From contig NZ_ONZI01000004.1 in NCBI RefSeq assembly GCF_900312995.1, positions 1 through 64,000 of the forward strand: DNA of 64,000 bases, written 5' to 3'. This document shows positions 11,099-20,445 of this stretch, piece by piece. Positions within the stretch are counted from its first letter, which is position 1. Each line of letters opens with the position of its first letter. The DNA is from Kushneria phyllosphaerae (GTDB taxonomy: Bacteria > Pseudomonadota > Gammaproteobacteria > Pseudomonadales > Halomonadaceae). The translations under genes and the position numbers were made by a program. The notes under the pieces are model-generated. The model ran no database searches and was not told the origin of the DNA. It saw nothing but the letters and a program-made list of their open reading frames with translations.

Positions 11099-11224
11099 AT
11101 ACCGTTATCTTCTTGTTCAGGGTTGCTTGAACCTGAAAGCGGCGAAACGGCATCTTTGATCCCCGTAAAAGTTGATGATCTGCGATAATACCCGGTCTGT
11201 ACAGCTTCCAACCGGGTAGGTTCA

Positions 11225-12082
11225 ATGAGCCAGTTAACCGAACAATTGTCGTGGCCTTCGGTACTGATCGACTCTCACTGTCATCTTGATCATCTTGATG
11301 CTGAAAGCGGCAGCGTGGATGACGTGCTGTCACGTGCGCGCGACGCCGGTGTACGCGGCTTTCTTGCCGTTGCCACCACGCTTGAGGGCGTGCCGGCGCT
11401 GGCCGAGATCGGCCGCCGTCATGATGACGTCTTTTTTGGTGTCGGTGTCCATCCGATGCAGCGCCTTGAACATGAGCCTACGCTTGAAGAGATCAAGGAC
11501 TGCATCGATCGATTCGAGCCAGTGGTCGTTGGCGAAATCGGGCTGGACTTTCAGGCCGACGAGCAGGGTAGCCTTCGCGTGTCTCGGGAGATCCAGTTAA
11601 GCCGCTTTGAGCATCATCTGCGTGCTGCCCATGACGCCGAACTGCCAGTCAGCATTCACACACGCTCAGCGCGTGAAGAAACGCTGGAAATGATCGAGCA
11701 ATATCTCGACCCGAATGTGGGTGGTGTATTGCACTGCTTTACCGAAGACGTGGAGATGGCACGCCGCGCCGTCGCTCACGGCTTCATGATTTCGCTTTCC
11801 GGTATTGTCACCTTTGCCAGTGCCGAAAACGTACGTGCGCTGGCTCGGGTGCTCCCTCTGGATCGACTGCTGGTGGAAACCGACAGCCCGTGGCTTTCAC
11901 CGGTGCCTTATCGAGGACGGGCGAACGAGCCGGCGCGCGTGCTGGAAGTAGCCCGGGTCATCGCCCGCGAGCGCAATATCAGTCTTGATGAAGTGGCCAT
12001 GCAGACCACGGCCAACTTTCATCGCCTGTTTCGTCGGACTGCGCCTTCGCATGACGCCGCTGCACAGCTCACCAATGCCTGA
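11225..12082 (+). CDS. TatD family metal-dependent hydrolase (YcfH-like)
   Basis: 285-residue TIM-barrel metallohydrolase of the TatD DNase family. Metal-binding motifs are visible: IDSHCHLDHLD near the N-terminus, GEIGLDF, SIHTRSA, LHCFTE and TDSPWLSP near residue 220. Relatives act as 3'-5' DNases or D-aminoacyl-tRNA deacylases, so the substrate is not settled. The start at ATG 11225 follows GGTAGG. A GATAAT element at 11184-11189 with an upstream TG could be its promoter. An 11-residue extension precedes the usual N-terminus. Confidence 0.9.
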   Translation: MSQLTEQLSWPSVLIDSHCHLDHLDAESGSVDDVLSRARDAGVRGFLAVATTLEGVPALAEIGRRHDDVFFGVGVHPMQRLEHEPTLEEIKDCIDRFEPVVVGEIGLDFQADEQGSLRVSREIQLSRFEHHLRAAHDAELPVSIHTRSAREETLEMIEQYLDPNVGGVLHCFTEDVEMARRAVAHGFMISLSGIVTFASAENVRALARVLPLDRLLVETDSPWLSPVPYRGRANEPARVLEVARVIARERNISLDEVAMQTTANFHRLFRRTAPSHDAAAQLTNA

Positions 12083-12092
12083 GGAGCCTGCC

Positions 12093-12665
12093 ATGTCACT
12101 GGAGCGACTGCTGACGGTTCAGACCAATGATCAGCCTCTGCCGCTGGAAGAATGGGATCCGGTGCTGTCGGGGGCGCTGGACATCCGGGTGGATCGTTCG
12201 GGCATCTGGTGGCACGAGGGCGCGAAGGTCGCCCATCCACGGGTACTGCGTACGCTGTCACGCCTTCTTCGATGTGAGGCCGACGGTCACTACTATCTGG
12301 TCACACCGGCCGAAAAATGGCGGATCCAGGTCGAAGAGTATCCATTGCTGATCGTGGAGGCTGCTCGTCAGGAGGATACAGCCACCGGCCCTGGCTGGCT
12401 TTTGACCACACAGACCGGTGAGCACGCCACGCTGGACAGTCATTGTCGCCTGATCACGGATGACGAGACGGACATTCCCCGGGTCATCTGGCGTCATGGT
12501 CTTTCGGCACGCCTGTCGCGCCAGTGCTGGTATTACCTTGTCGAACAGGCCGAATGTTTTGAGGACGCCCAGGGGCGCCTGCACATGGGGCTTCAAAGCG
12601 GCGGCCACTGGCATGCACTCGGGGCACCGGTCGCGCCAGACGATACCCCCGCATCGCCATCATGA
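12093..12665 (+). CDS. DUF1285 domain protein
   Basis: 190 residues of the DUF1285 family, known from Pseudomonas and other proteobacteria, with no established function. Typical features are the DIRVDRSGIWWHEG stretch (about residues 30-43), YYLVTPAEKWRIQVEEYP, and an RHGLSARLSRQCWYYL block near the C-terminus. GAGGAG 6 bases before ATG 12093 fixes the start. The stop overlaps the next ATG (ATGA), coupling it to the helicase gene; what that pairing means is unknown. Confidence 0.8.
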   Translation: MSLERLLTVQTNDQPLPLEEWDPVLSGALDIRVDRSGIWWHEGAKVAHPRVLRTLSRLLRCEADGHYYLVTPAEKWRIQVEEYPLLIVEAARQEDTATGPGWLLTTQTGEHATLDSHCRLITDDETDIPRVIWRHGLSARLSRQCWYYLVEQAECFEDAQGRLHMGLQSGGHWHALGAPVAPDDTPASPS

Positions 12666-14842
12666 AGCTGACCGAACAGCAGCAGGCCGTGGTGCAACAC
12701 GGCCAGGGGCATGCGCGGGTTTTTGCCGTGGCCGGTGCCGGCAAGACATCGACGATGGTGGCGCGAGTGCTGCATCTCATGGCGATCGGGACGCCGGCGG
12801 ATCGGATCATGGTGTTGATGTTCAATCGCGCGGCGCGTGAAGATTTCGCCGCGCGACTGCGCATGCTGGCACCCACTGGAAGCCGACTGCCTCAGGTGCG
12901 CACCTTTCACTCCATCGGGCATCGGCTGGGACAGAGTCTGGTGCGCTGGGGGGCGCTTCCGGCGCGTCGGTTGATCGAGGGAGAGTGGCAGCGAGAGCGT
13001 CTGGCGCGTCAGGTGCTGCAACAGCTGCTCGTTGACGAGCCCGCACAGCTGGCGCTGGCACTGGAAGAAGAGCGCATCGAAGCGCTGTTGCAGTTCTGTG
13101 ATCTTGTCAAATCGGAATGCCTGCCACCGGCCAGACTCCATGAGCGTGGTGATTACGGTGCCGATACCGAGCACTTCGTGCCGGCCTTTCTGGAGATGGA
13201 GCGCCAGATGCACGGTCAGGGCGTCATGACCTATGCTGACCTGCTGTATCGACCGCTGCGGGCGCTGATTCGCGATGAGACGGCGCGAGGGCGTATTCAG
13301 GGGCGGCTCGATCACATCATTGTCGATGAGTACCAGGACATCAACGAGGTTCAGCTGCGTCTTCTGTCAATGCTGGCGGGCAACAGTGCCAGCGTCATGG
13401 CGGTCGGCGATGCCAATCAATGCATCTATGAGTGGCGCGGGGCGCGTCCGGATGCCATGAACGCTCGCTTTAGCGAGCTTTTCGGGGCGCCGACCGATTA
13501 CCCACTGAGCTGGACCTTTCGTCATGGCCATGCCGTGTCGTTGATGGCCAATCATGTGATTCGTGCCAACAAGGGGGCGGCTGACCAGCTCACGCTATCG
13601 GCTCCCGACAATCCCGAGACGCAGGTTGAATGCGACAGCGGCGGCGCTCGTCTGATCAATGTGTTAAAGGCATGGCAGGCGCAGGGGCGTGATCTGAAGG
13701 AATGTGCCGTGCTGGTGCGCAGCTGGTCACTCAGTGTCCCCGTGCAGCTGCGTCTTTTAAGAGACAATATTCCCTTTCAGCTGGGACAGCAGGATCGTTT
13801 CGTATTTCGTCTGCCGCTGGTAAAGGCCCTGGCAGGGTATCTGGAGTTGACCCGTCGTCCGGAGCTTTTACAGGACAGCGAGCATCTGCTGTTGCTTTAT
13901 AGTCAGCCCAGCGCCTTTGTCAGTCAGGAGCGCCTTGCCCCGCTGGCGGCTGAACTGGCCCGTACCAATCGCTGGCCCGAGCAGCACATCGTTCTGGACG
14001 GCCTGAAACCCTTTCAGCGTCGGCATCTTAAAAAGCGCTGGGCGCTGCTGCAGAAACTGCCTTCCATGCGTGATCAGGCGCCTGCCGATGTGCTGTCTCA
14101 TGTCGTCGACACTCTGGAGGCCGAAAAGCTTCTACGGCGCGCCGCAGCCCGGCGTGACAAGGGTGAAGAGGATATCCGCCTGCTGGATGTTCTGATCGAG
14201 CAGGCCGGGGAGCTGGCTGACGACCCGGATGCCTTTATTGCACTGCTCAAAAATCCGGTCATTAATCAGGAGCAGGGCGTGTTGCTGTCGACCGTTCATG
14301 GTGCCAAGGGGCTTGAATGGCCGCTGGTGGCGCTGGCCGGGCTTAATGAGGAGGATTTTCCTCTCTATTCCAGAGAAAATCCGCTGACCCCTCAGGCGCT
14401 GGAAGAGGAGCGGCGGCTTTTTTATGTCGGCATTACCCGGGCCCGCGAACGGCTGCTGCTGCTGTCTGATCCGGCGCCCCATCGCATCAGCCGATTTGTG
14501 GAAGAGGCCGCCTTTGAAGACAGTGTCAAAGTGACCCGTGCCATTGCAGCAGAGCCGGAGGCCACCCCCGGGGTGCGCGACCCGGCGCTGGTTAATCGCT
14601 ATCTTGAGGGTATCGGTGTTAATGCCTCATGTCGTGCCAGTGCCGGGCAGAAGACACCGGCAATACTTTCGCAGGCCGAGGACTGGCGGCCCGGAGAGCA
14701 GGTGCGTCACGCCGTATTCGGAGAGGGGCGCATCGAGCTGGTAGAAGGCGAGCGTGAGCGCTGCGTGCTGGAAGTCATGTTTCATCGGGCCGGCCGTCGC
14801 CGGTTAATTGCTTCACGCGCGCCGATCGAGCGCGTCAGTTAA
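12662..14842 (+). CDS. UvrD/Rep-type superfamily 1A DNA helicase
   Basis: 726-residue SF1A helicase. The Walker A motif AGAGKTS is at residues 24-30, the Walker B motif VDEYQD near 221-225, GDANQCIYEWRGA is motif III, and LSTVHGAKGLEWP and FYVGITRARERLLLL are motifs V and VI. The C-terminus (GEQVRHAVFGEGRIELVEG) resembles the Tudor-like tail of UvrD/PcrA that contacts RNA polymerase. It differs from canonical UvrD and Rep in the N-terminal LTEQQQAVVQHGQG, so I do not assign either name. Its start overlaps the DUF1285 stop. Confidence 0.88.
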   Translation: MKLTEQQQAVVQHGQGHARVFAVAGAGKTSTMVARVLHLMAIGTPADRIMVLMFNRAAREDFAARLRMLAPTGSRLPQVRTFHSIGHRLGQSLVRWGALPARRLIEGEWQRERLARQVLQQLLVDEPAQLALALEEERIEALLQFCDLVKSECLPPARLHERGDYGADTEHFVPAFLEMERQMHGQGVMTYADLLYRPLRALIRDETARGRIQGRLDHIIVDEYQDINEVQLRLLSMLAGNSASVMAVGDANQCIYEWRGARPDAMNARFSELFGAPTDYPLSWTFRHGHAVSLMANHVIRANKGAADQLTLSAPDNPETQVECDSGGARLINVLKAWQAQGRDLKECAVLVRSWSLSVPVQLRLLRDNIPFQLGQQDRFVFRLPLVKALAGYLELTRRPELLQDSEHLLLLYSQPSAFVSQERLAPLAAELARTNRWPEQHIVLDGLKPFQRRHLKKRWALLQKLPSMRDQAPADVLSHVVDTLEAEKLLRRAAARRDKGEEDIRLLDVLIEQAGELADDPDAFIALLKNPVINQEQGVLLSTVHGAKGLEWPLVALAGLNEEDFPLYSRENPLTPQALEEERRLFYVGITRARERLLLLSDPAPHRISRFVEEAAFEDSVKVTRAIAAEPEATPGVRDPALVNRYLEGIGVNASCRASAGQKTPAILSQAEDWRPGEQVRHAVFGEGRIELVEGERERCVLEVMFHRAGRRRLIASRAPIERVS

Positions 14843-14857
14843 ATTCAGGGAGTTTTC

Positions 14858-15703
14858 ATGACCACTGCACTGACAGATGTCACAACACTTCTGATGTGGC
14901 AGCGAGACAGCACCCCGCTGGTGATTCTGGACTGTCGGGCGCGACTGGATGACGCCCAGGCAGCGTCACGACTTTATCAGGAAGGTCATTTGCCCGGTGC
15001 GCTGCTGGCGGATATGAATCAGGATCTTTCCGCGCCGCCGGGCGGTGCCAAAGGGGGGCGTCATCCACTGCCGGCCCCTGACACCTGGCAGAAGACGCTT
15101 CAGAACTGGGGCATTACGCCCGAGACCCGGGTCGTCGTCTATGACGATCTGGGCGGACAGCTGGCCGCGGCGCGCGCATGGTGGATGCTGCACTGGGCCG
15201 GTCACGACAATGTGTTTGTGCTCAATGGTGGACTCCAGGTCTGGCAGGCCGTCGGTGGCGCGCTGGAGCATGACCTGCCCGAGCTACCAGCGCCCAGCGA
15301 CTGGCAGTGTGAATTTCAGCATCAGATGGTGGCCAGTGCCGATGATGTGGCCGCAGGCGATGCTCTGCTGCTGGATGCAAGGCCACCAGCACGCTATCGC
15401 GGCGAGAGCGAGCCGGTCGACCAGGTGGCAGGCCATATCCCGGGCGCTGTTAACATGCCGGGTGCTTCGCTGCTCGACAGCAACAACTGCCTGTCACAAA
15501 GCGATGCACTCGAGAAGCTGATTCCCTCAACCGGGCAGTCAAGCATCGCCTACTGTGGTTCCGGCATCTCCGCCTGCATGATCATTCTGGCGCATGCCGC
15601 GCTGAGCCGGCCGTTGCCAAGACTTTATCCAGGCTCGTGGAGCGAGTGGAGCCGTGACCCGGCGCGTCCGGTGGCCACCGATACCAGTGCACCGATAGCC
15701 TGA
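14858..15703 (+). CDS. Two-domain sulfurtransferase (rhodanese, SseA-like)
   Basis: 281 residues with two rhodanese domains. The first (about 20-130) has an inactive loop, and the second (150-275) carries the active cysteine C233 in YCGSGISAC, close to the CGSG(V/I)TAC loop of 3-mercaptopyruvate sulfurtransferases. It moves sulfane sulfur to thiols or cyanide; the preferred donor cannot be read here. GGGAG lies 6 bases before ATG 14858. A strong terminator follows. Confidence 0.88.
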   Translation: MTTALTDVTTLLMWQRDSTPLVILDCRARLDDAQAASRLYQEGHLPGALLADMNQDLSAPPGGAKGGRHPLPAPDTWQKTLQNWGITPETRVVVYDDLGGQLAAARAWWMLHWAGHDNVFVLNGGLQVWQAVGGALEHDLPELPAPSDWQCEFQHQMVASADDVAAGDALLLDARPPARYRGESEPVDQVAGHIPGAVNMPGASLLDSNNCLSQSDALEKLIPSTGQSSIAYCGSGISACMIILAHAALSRPLPRLYPGSWSEWSRDPARPVATDTSAPIA

Positions 15704-15719
15704 TCGACGAAGCATGCAT

Positions 15720-15759
15720 GAAAAAGCCCCCGATGTTTTCAAACATCGGGGGCTTTTTT
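15720..15759. terminator. Strong bidirectional terminator between rhodanese and ETF-QO genes
   Basis: An 18-bp near-perfect inverted repeat (15721-15738 with 15741-15758) with AAAAAGCCCCC on one side and GGGGGCTTTTTT on the other serves both converging genes. Confidence 0.92.
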
Positions 15760-15782
15760 GTCATTTCCGGTCGGGTAAGTCT

Positions 15783-17429
15783 CTACATATTGGGATAGCC
15801 GGGGCCATTGCCGCCTTCCGGCGTGACCCAGCGGATATTCTGAGACGGGTCCTTGATATCGCAGGTCTTGCAATGAATGCAGTTCTGGAAGTTGATCTGA
15901 AAACGGGGCGTGCCGTCGCTGTCCTCGACCACTTCGTAGACGCCGACCGGACAATAGCGCTGGGCGGGTTCTGCGTAGCGGGGCAGATTGATGCTGATCG
16001 GAATGCTCGGGTCGCGCAGCTGCAGATGACAGGGCTGGTCTTCTTCGTGATGTGTATTGGAAAGATACACCGAGGAAGGCTTGTCAAAGGAGAGCACGCC
16101 GTCGGGGCGCGGGTAGTCGATCCTTTTTGCGGTGTCAGCAGTTTTTAGCTGTGCGTGGTCTGCAGTGGTGTCATGCAGCGTGGGCAGCGGCAGACGCAGT
16201 TTCTGCTCCACAAAATTCCATACGCCCCCCACGACCATTCCGAAGCGGTGCATCGCCGGACCAAAGTTACGATGTCTGGCAAGCGCCTCATGGGCCCAGC
16301 TGTCTTCAAAGCGTGTGCTGAAGTCGTCGAGCGTCCGGCCACCTTCTTCACCGCCAGAAAGCGCTGCGACCACGCTTTCGGCCGCCAGCATGCCGGACTT
16401 CATGGCCATGTGAATCCCCTTGATACGCGAAAAATCCAGCGTACCGGCATCGCAGCCGATCAAAAGGCCACCGGGAAAGGTCATCTTCGGCAGACTGTTA
16501 AGGCCACCCTTGGTAATGGCACGTGCCCCGAAGGCCAGGCGCGTGCCGCCCTTGAGATGACGCGCGACTTCCGGATGGTGCTTCATGCGCTGAAATTCAT
16601 CGAAGGGGGAGAGCCAGGGGTTGTCATAGGCCAGATCCACAATCAGCCCGACCATGACCTGGCGGTCACTGCCGTGATACAGAAAACTGCCGCCGTGCGC
16701 CTCGGAAGACAGCGGCCATCCTGCCGTATGCACCACCAGCCCGGGCTCGTGCTGCTCGGCAGGCACCTCCCAGAGTTCCTTGAAGCCGATGGCATAGTGC
16801 TGTTCATCGCGCCCGGCTGCCAGATCAAAATGCTTGATCAGTTCCTGCCCAAGGTGGCCACGCGCGCCTTCGGCAAAGAGGGTATAGCGCCCGTAAAGCT
16901 CGATACCCGGCTCATGGGAAGGTTTGGGGTTGCCCTCATGATCAAGGCCCATATCGCCGGTAATGACGCCGGTAATTTCTCCTTGCTCACCAAACATCAA
17001 CGACTGGGCGGCAAAGCCCGGGAAGATATCAACGCCCAGTGCTTCGGCCTGCTCGGCCAGCCAGCGGCACAGGTCGCCGGCACTGATCAGGTAGCTGCCC
17101 TCGTTGAGCATGGAAGGTGGGATCAGCGCCTCGGGAAAGCGTATCGACCGCTCGCTGTCGCGCAGATACAGCACCTCATCGCGCAGCGCCGGGGTATGCA
17201 GGGGCGCGCCACGGTCCTTCCAATCGGGAAAGAGTTCCTCAAGTGCGCGCGGATCAAAGGCGGCACCTGACAGGATGTGTGCGCCCACCTCGGCACCCTT
17301 TTCCAGTACGCAGACACTCAGCTCACGCGCCTGCGCACTGGCGGCCTGCATCAGGCGACAGGCTGCGGAAAGACCGGCAACGCCTGCGCCGACAATTACC
17401 ACATCAAATGACATGGACTCTCTGTCCAT
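15783..17429 (-). CDS. Electron transfer flavoprotein-ubiquinone oxidoreductase
   Basis: Inner-membrane iron-sulfur flavoprotein passing electrons from ETF to ubiquinone during fatty- and amino-acid oxidation. 548 residues. The FAD dinucleotide motif VIVGAGVAGLSAA is at the N-terminus, GCDAGTLDFSRIKGIHMAMKSG is the second FAD/quinone region, and the C-terminus has the 4Fe-4S cysteines (RYCPVGVYE, CIHCKTCDI). The start ATG 17429 is chosen for AGGAG 7 bases upstream; an ATG at 17453 and one at 17414 are alternatives. It is divergent from etfB-etfA, its redox partner. Confidence 0.95.
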   Translation of the reverse strand: MDRESMSFDVVIVGAGVAGLSAACRLMQAASAQARELSVCVLEKGAEVGAHILSGAAFDPRALEELFPDWKDRGAPLHTPALRDEVLYLRDSERSIRFPEALIPPSMLNEGSYLISAGDLCRWLAEQAEALGVDIFPGFAAQSLMFGEQGEITGVITGDMGLDHEGNPKPSHEPGIELYGRYTLFAEGARGHLGQELIKHFDLAAGRDEQHYAIGFKELWEVPAEQHEPGLVVHTAGWPLSSEAHGGSFLYHGSDRQVMVGLIVDLAYDNPWLSPFDEFQRMKHHPEVARHLKGGTRLAFGARAITKGGLNSLPKMTFPGGLLIGCDAGTLDFSRIKGIHMAMKSGMLAAESVVAALSGGEEGGRTLDDFSTRFEDSWAHEALARHRNFGPAMHRFGMVVGGVWNFVEQKLRLPLPTLHDTTADHAQLKTADTAKRIDYPRPDGVLSFDKPSSVYLSNTHHEEDQPCHLQLRDPSIPISINLPRYAEPAQRYCPVGVYEVVEDSDGTPRFQINFQNCIHCKTCDIKDPSQNIRWVTPEGGNGPGYPNM

Positions 17430-17742
17430 TGAGCAACTCCTTGCGTGATTCATCCCCCCATCCTGATGACGTATGGCGTGTTACACTAACGCTTTTGGAT
17501 GGCAATGATTCTCAGCCGCTTTCGGGAGCAGCCTGGGGGCTGGATAATGCCTGATTATCGCATCAAGTCGGGGTCCGGCCCAATTCGAAGCCTTTTTTCA
17601 GGGTCAGTTTATTGTCTTGAGCTGCCCTGGTCCCCATGTAGACTGACCGTCATCCTGCGAGAACCGCCCCGAAGCTCCCCGTTTATCGACGATGGGCGGT
17701 CATGTTTACGAATTTCGAGATATCCGACACCACGAGGAAGGC
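17430..17742. promoter_or_regulatory. Divergent promoter region between ETF-QO and etfBA
   Basis: A 313-base gap with no convincing gene. For the minus strand, TTGCCA (17505-17500) and TAACAC (17483-17478) with a 16-base spacer would start transcription near 17471. For the plus strand, TTGAGC (17617-17622), 16 bases and TAGACT (17639-17644) would start near 17651, giving a leader of about 90 bases. I see no palindromic operator. Confidence 0.4.
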
Positions 17743-18492
17743 ATGAAAGTACTCGTCGCCATCAAGCGCGTGATTGATCACAACGTCCGGGTGCGCATCA
17801 GGGAAGACCACAGCGATGTGGACCTGACGCACGCCAAAATGGCCATGAATCCGTTTTGTGAGATTGCGCTTGAAGAAGCCGTCCGTCTCAAGGAGCAGGG
17901 CATCGCCGATGAGGTGGTGGCTGTTTCCATCGGTGACAAGAGCGTGCAGGAGCAGCTTCGCACCGCCATGGCGCTGGGTGCTGACCGCGCATTGCATGTC
18001 AACAGTGACACGGCGGTCGACTCACTGGGCGCCGCCCGCGTGCTGGCCGAAGTGGTCAAGCGTGAAAATCCGGGCCTGGTACTGCTGGGCAAGCAGTCCA
18101 TCGACAGCGACAGCAGTCAGACCGGCCCCATGCTGGCCGCGCTGACGCAACTGCCGCAGGCCACCTTTGCCTCAAAAATCACCATTGATGGTGATCGGCT
18201 GGAAGTCACCCGGGAAATCGATGGCGGTCTGGAAACGCTGGCCATGTCACTGCCGGCCGTTGTGACGACGGACCTGCGTCTCAACGAGCCGCGCTATGCC
18301 AAGCTGCCAGCCATCATGAAGGCCAAGAAGCGTCCCATCGAAAGTCTGGAAATTGACACCTTGGGGGTTGACGTGACCCCACGCCAGGCGCTGATTCGGG
18401 TCGATATCCCGAGAGAGCGCCAGGCCGGAGTGCGCGTGGCTTCAGTGGATGAATTGATCGATCGACTCAAGAACGAAGCGAAGGTGATCTGA
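17743..18492 (+). CDS. etfB: Electron transfer flavoprotein subunit beta
   Basis: 249-residue small ETF subunit, which binds AMP and docks acyl-CoA and other dehydrogenases. The N-terminal MKVLVAIKRVIDHNVRVRI, the AMNPFCEIALEEAVRLKE motif and the GKQSIDSDSSQTGPMLA loop are characteristic, and LRLNEPRYAKLPAIMKAKKRPIE is the dehydrogenase-recognition loop. GAGGAAGGC before ATG 17743 is a good ribosome site. The gene overlaps etfA by one base of the shared ATGA. Confidence 0.96.
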   Translation: MKVLVAIKRVIDHNVRVRIREDHSDVDLTHAKMAMNPFCEIALEEAVRLKEQGIADEVVAVSIGDKSVQEQLRTAMALGADRALHVNSDTAVDSLGAARVLAEVVKRENPGLVLLGKQSIDSDSSQTGPMLAALTQLPQATFASKITIDGDRLEVTREIDGGLETLAMSLPAVVTTDLRLNEPRYAKLPAIMKAKKRPIESLEIDTLGVDVTPRQALIRVDIPRERQAGVRVASVDELIDRLKNEAKVI

Positions 18493-19427
18493 TGAGCGAT
18501 ACACGTATTCTGGTCATCGCCGAGCAGGAAAAGGGCCATCTCTCCAGCGCGACGGCGCGCGTCATGGACGCTGCTTCACGCCTTGGTGGCTCGGTCGATG
18601 TACTGGTGGCCGGTAGTCAGGCCAATGAGGCGGCCCAAAAGGCGGCGCGCCTGACCGGCGTTTCCGGTGTGATCAGCGTGGAAGACAGCGCTTTTGATCA
18701 TATGCTGGCGGAAAACATGGGGGCGCTGATCGTGTCACTGGCCGAGCCCTACACCCATCTGCTGTGCGCCTCGACCACCAGTGGGCGCAATGTCATGCCG
18801 CGCGTGGCAGCGCTGCTGGGTGTTGGACAGATCTCTGATGTCATTGCCGTTGAGTCCGCTGACACCTTCGTCAGACCCATCTATGCCGGCAGCGTGCTGG
18901 CCACCGTACGTAGTCTGGATGACAAAAAGGTCATTACCATTCGTCCGACCGCCTTTGAGCCGGTCGGCGAGCAGGACGCGGCCAGCGTTTCAAGCGAAGC
19001 CAGCACCGGTGACCAGGGGCTGGTGACCTTCATTGACGAACAGCTGGCTGGCGGTGAGCGCCCCGAGCTGGGCGGTGCCCGTGTGATTATCTCCGGCGGT
19101 CGAGGCCTTGGCAGTGCCGAGAATTTCCGCCTGATCGAGGGCGTGGCAGACCGGCTTGGCGCCGCTGTAGGCGCCTCGCGCGCTGCCGTGGATGCCGGCT
19201 ACGTGCCCAACGACCTTCAGGTCGGACAGACCGGCAAGATGGTCGCGCCGGAGCTCTACATTGCCGCCGGCATTTCGGGGGCCGTGCAGCATCTTGCCGG
19301 CATGAAGGATTCAAAAGTGATCGTGGCCATCAACTCCGATGAGGAAGCCCCGATCTTTCAGGTGGCCGACTACGGTCTGGTCGCTGATCTGTTTCAGGCG
19401 CTGCCCGAGCTTGAACGCAAGCTTTGA
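18492..19427 (+). CDS. etfA: Electron transfer flavoprotein subunit alpha
   Basis: 311-residue large subunit, carrier of the FAD. The N-terminal domain starts [14 protein letters not shown]. The C-terminal FAD-binding domain shows [19 protein letters not shown] (about 200-218), [21 protein letters not shown] and the [19 protein letters not shown] end. Start and stop codons of etfB and etfA overlap, so the subunits are made in step. A terminator follows 24 bases later. Confidence 0.96.
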   Translation: MSDTRILVIAEQEKGHLSSATARVMDAASRLGGSVDVLVAGSQANEAAQKAARLTGVSGVISVEDSAFDHMLAENMGALIVSLAEPYTHLLCASTTSGRNVMPRVAALLGVGQISDVIAVESADTFVRPIYAGSVLATVRSLDDKKVITIRPTAFEPVGEQDAASVSSEASTGDQGLVTFIDEQLAGGERPELGGARVIISGGRGLGSAENFRLIEGVADRLGAAVGASRAAVDAGYVPNDLQVGQTGKMVAPELYIAAGISGAVQHLAGMKDSKVIVAINSDEEAPIFQVADYGLVADLFQALPELERKL

Positions 19428-19451
19428 TCCGCGGTCTGAACAATGATCATG

Positions 19452-19475
19452 AGCCGGCTTCGTGCCGGCTTTTTT
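19452..19475 (+). terminator. Intrinsic terminator after etfA
   Basis: AGCCGGC (19452-19458), a TTCGT loop, GCCGGCT (19464-19470) and a T-run to 19475. Confidence 0.9.
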
Positions 19476-19526
19476 GTGGATGGCGTATCGGGTCACTTAA
19501 AAGCTGCCTGGCATGGCGATGTTAGC

Positions 19527-19564
19527 GATGATCATTTGATAATTGTTCTTGTTTCTATTAAGTT
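19527..19564 (+). promoter_or_regulatory. AT-rich candidate promoter/operator of the TonB2-type operon
   Basis: TTGATA (19536-19541) stands 17 bases before TAAGTT (19559-19564), a modest sigma-70 match. It overlaps an AT-rich stretch beginning GATGATCATTTGATAATTG that loosely resembles a Fur site. The match to the 19-bp Fur consensus is poor, so iron control is a suspicion only. Confidence 0.25.
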
Positions 19565-19635
19565 GCCCTGGTTATCCGGTATCGCATATTCGGATTGTCC
19601 CCATTTTTACTGTACGCCTCTTCCTGGAGAATCAT

Positions 19636-20445
19636 GTGAGGACCCACCGTCGTAATTGTTGTCTCAAAGGCGCTGCCTTTTCCCTATTGACGATAATGGC
19701 ATTACCGACGCTGGCAGAGGCGTCGTCACTTCGTGATGAAACCGCTCAGCAGCAGCAACAGCAGCAGGCCATTCAGACGCGTATCGATCAGGCAGATGAC
19801 GAGACCCGCGAGCTTTTGACCCGCCTTCGCGACGCGCAGTCATCAACGCAGCGGCTGGAACGCTACAACGATCAGCTTTCCTCGACGCTGGAGGAGCAGC
19901 AGCAGCGAATCGAGCGCCAGCAGCATGCACTGGAAACACTGGGCGAGACCCGTGAGGCGCTGCCAGACACCCTGCAGGACATGCTGGACCGCCTGCGAGC
20001 CCTGGTAGACGCCGATATTCCCTTTCGTCATGCCGAGCGCGCGGCCCGCCTTGACGGTCTTGAGAAAACGCTGGTCGATCCTGCCATTTCCGACGAGAAA
20101 CGCATGGAGCAGCTCCTTTCGGTCTGGCGTGCAGAGCTTGACTACGGGCGCAATATGGACAGCTGGCGTGGCCAGTTGACACAGGGCAATCAACAGCGCG
20201 ATGTCCAGTTTTTACGCATGGGCCGTATCGGGTTTTATTACCTCACCCCCGATGGCGAGCAGGGTGGTGTCTGGAAAAACCGGGATCATCAGTGGCATCC
20301 GCTGGACAGCGCCGAGCGTGCCGAGGTCAACCGCGGTATTCGCATTGCCAATGATCAGCGTGCCCCCGAGCTCCTGTCGTTACCGCTTTCCATTGAGCCG
20401 GGGCAGGCATCATCCGAATCCGCGTCGCAGGGGGCATCCTCATGA
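19636..20445 (+). CDS. DUF3450 family periplasmic coiled-coil protein of a TonB2-type system
   Basis: 269 residues. GTG 19636 follows TGGAGA and yields a clean signal peptide (CCLKGAAFSLLTIMALPTLAEA). A glutamine-rich coiled coil covers roughly residues 30-110, and the rest matches DUF3450 (RMGRIGFYYLTPDGEQGGVW). Genes of this family head the TonB2 operons of Vibrio (the VC1548 type), where they sit before ttpC-exbB2-exbD2-tonB2. Its exact task is not established. The stop overlaps the next ATG. Confidence 0.82.
   Translation: MRTHRRNCCLKGAAFSLLTIMALPTLAEASSLRDETAQQQQQQQAIQTRIDQADDETRELLTRLRDAQSSTQRLERYNDQLSSTLEEQQQRIERQQHALETLGETREALPDTLQDMLDRLRALVDADIPFRHAERAARLDGLEKTLVDPAISDEKRMEQLLSVWRAELDYGRNMDSWRGQLTQGNQQRDVQFLRMGRIGFYYLTPDGEQGGVWKNRDHQWHPLDSAERAEVNRGIRIANDQRAPELLSLPLSIEPGQASSESASQGASS

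Noticed and set aside
16155..17270. 371-residue plus-strand frame
   Set aside because: Shadow of the ETF-QO gene on the other strand; no motif.
19527..19548. Fur box before the TonB2-type operon
   Set aside because: Only a few positions match the 19-bp consensus; kept as a weak note within the promoter entry.
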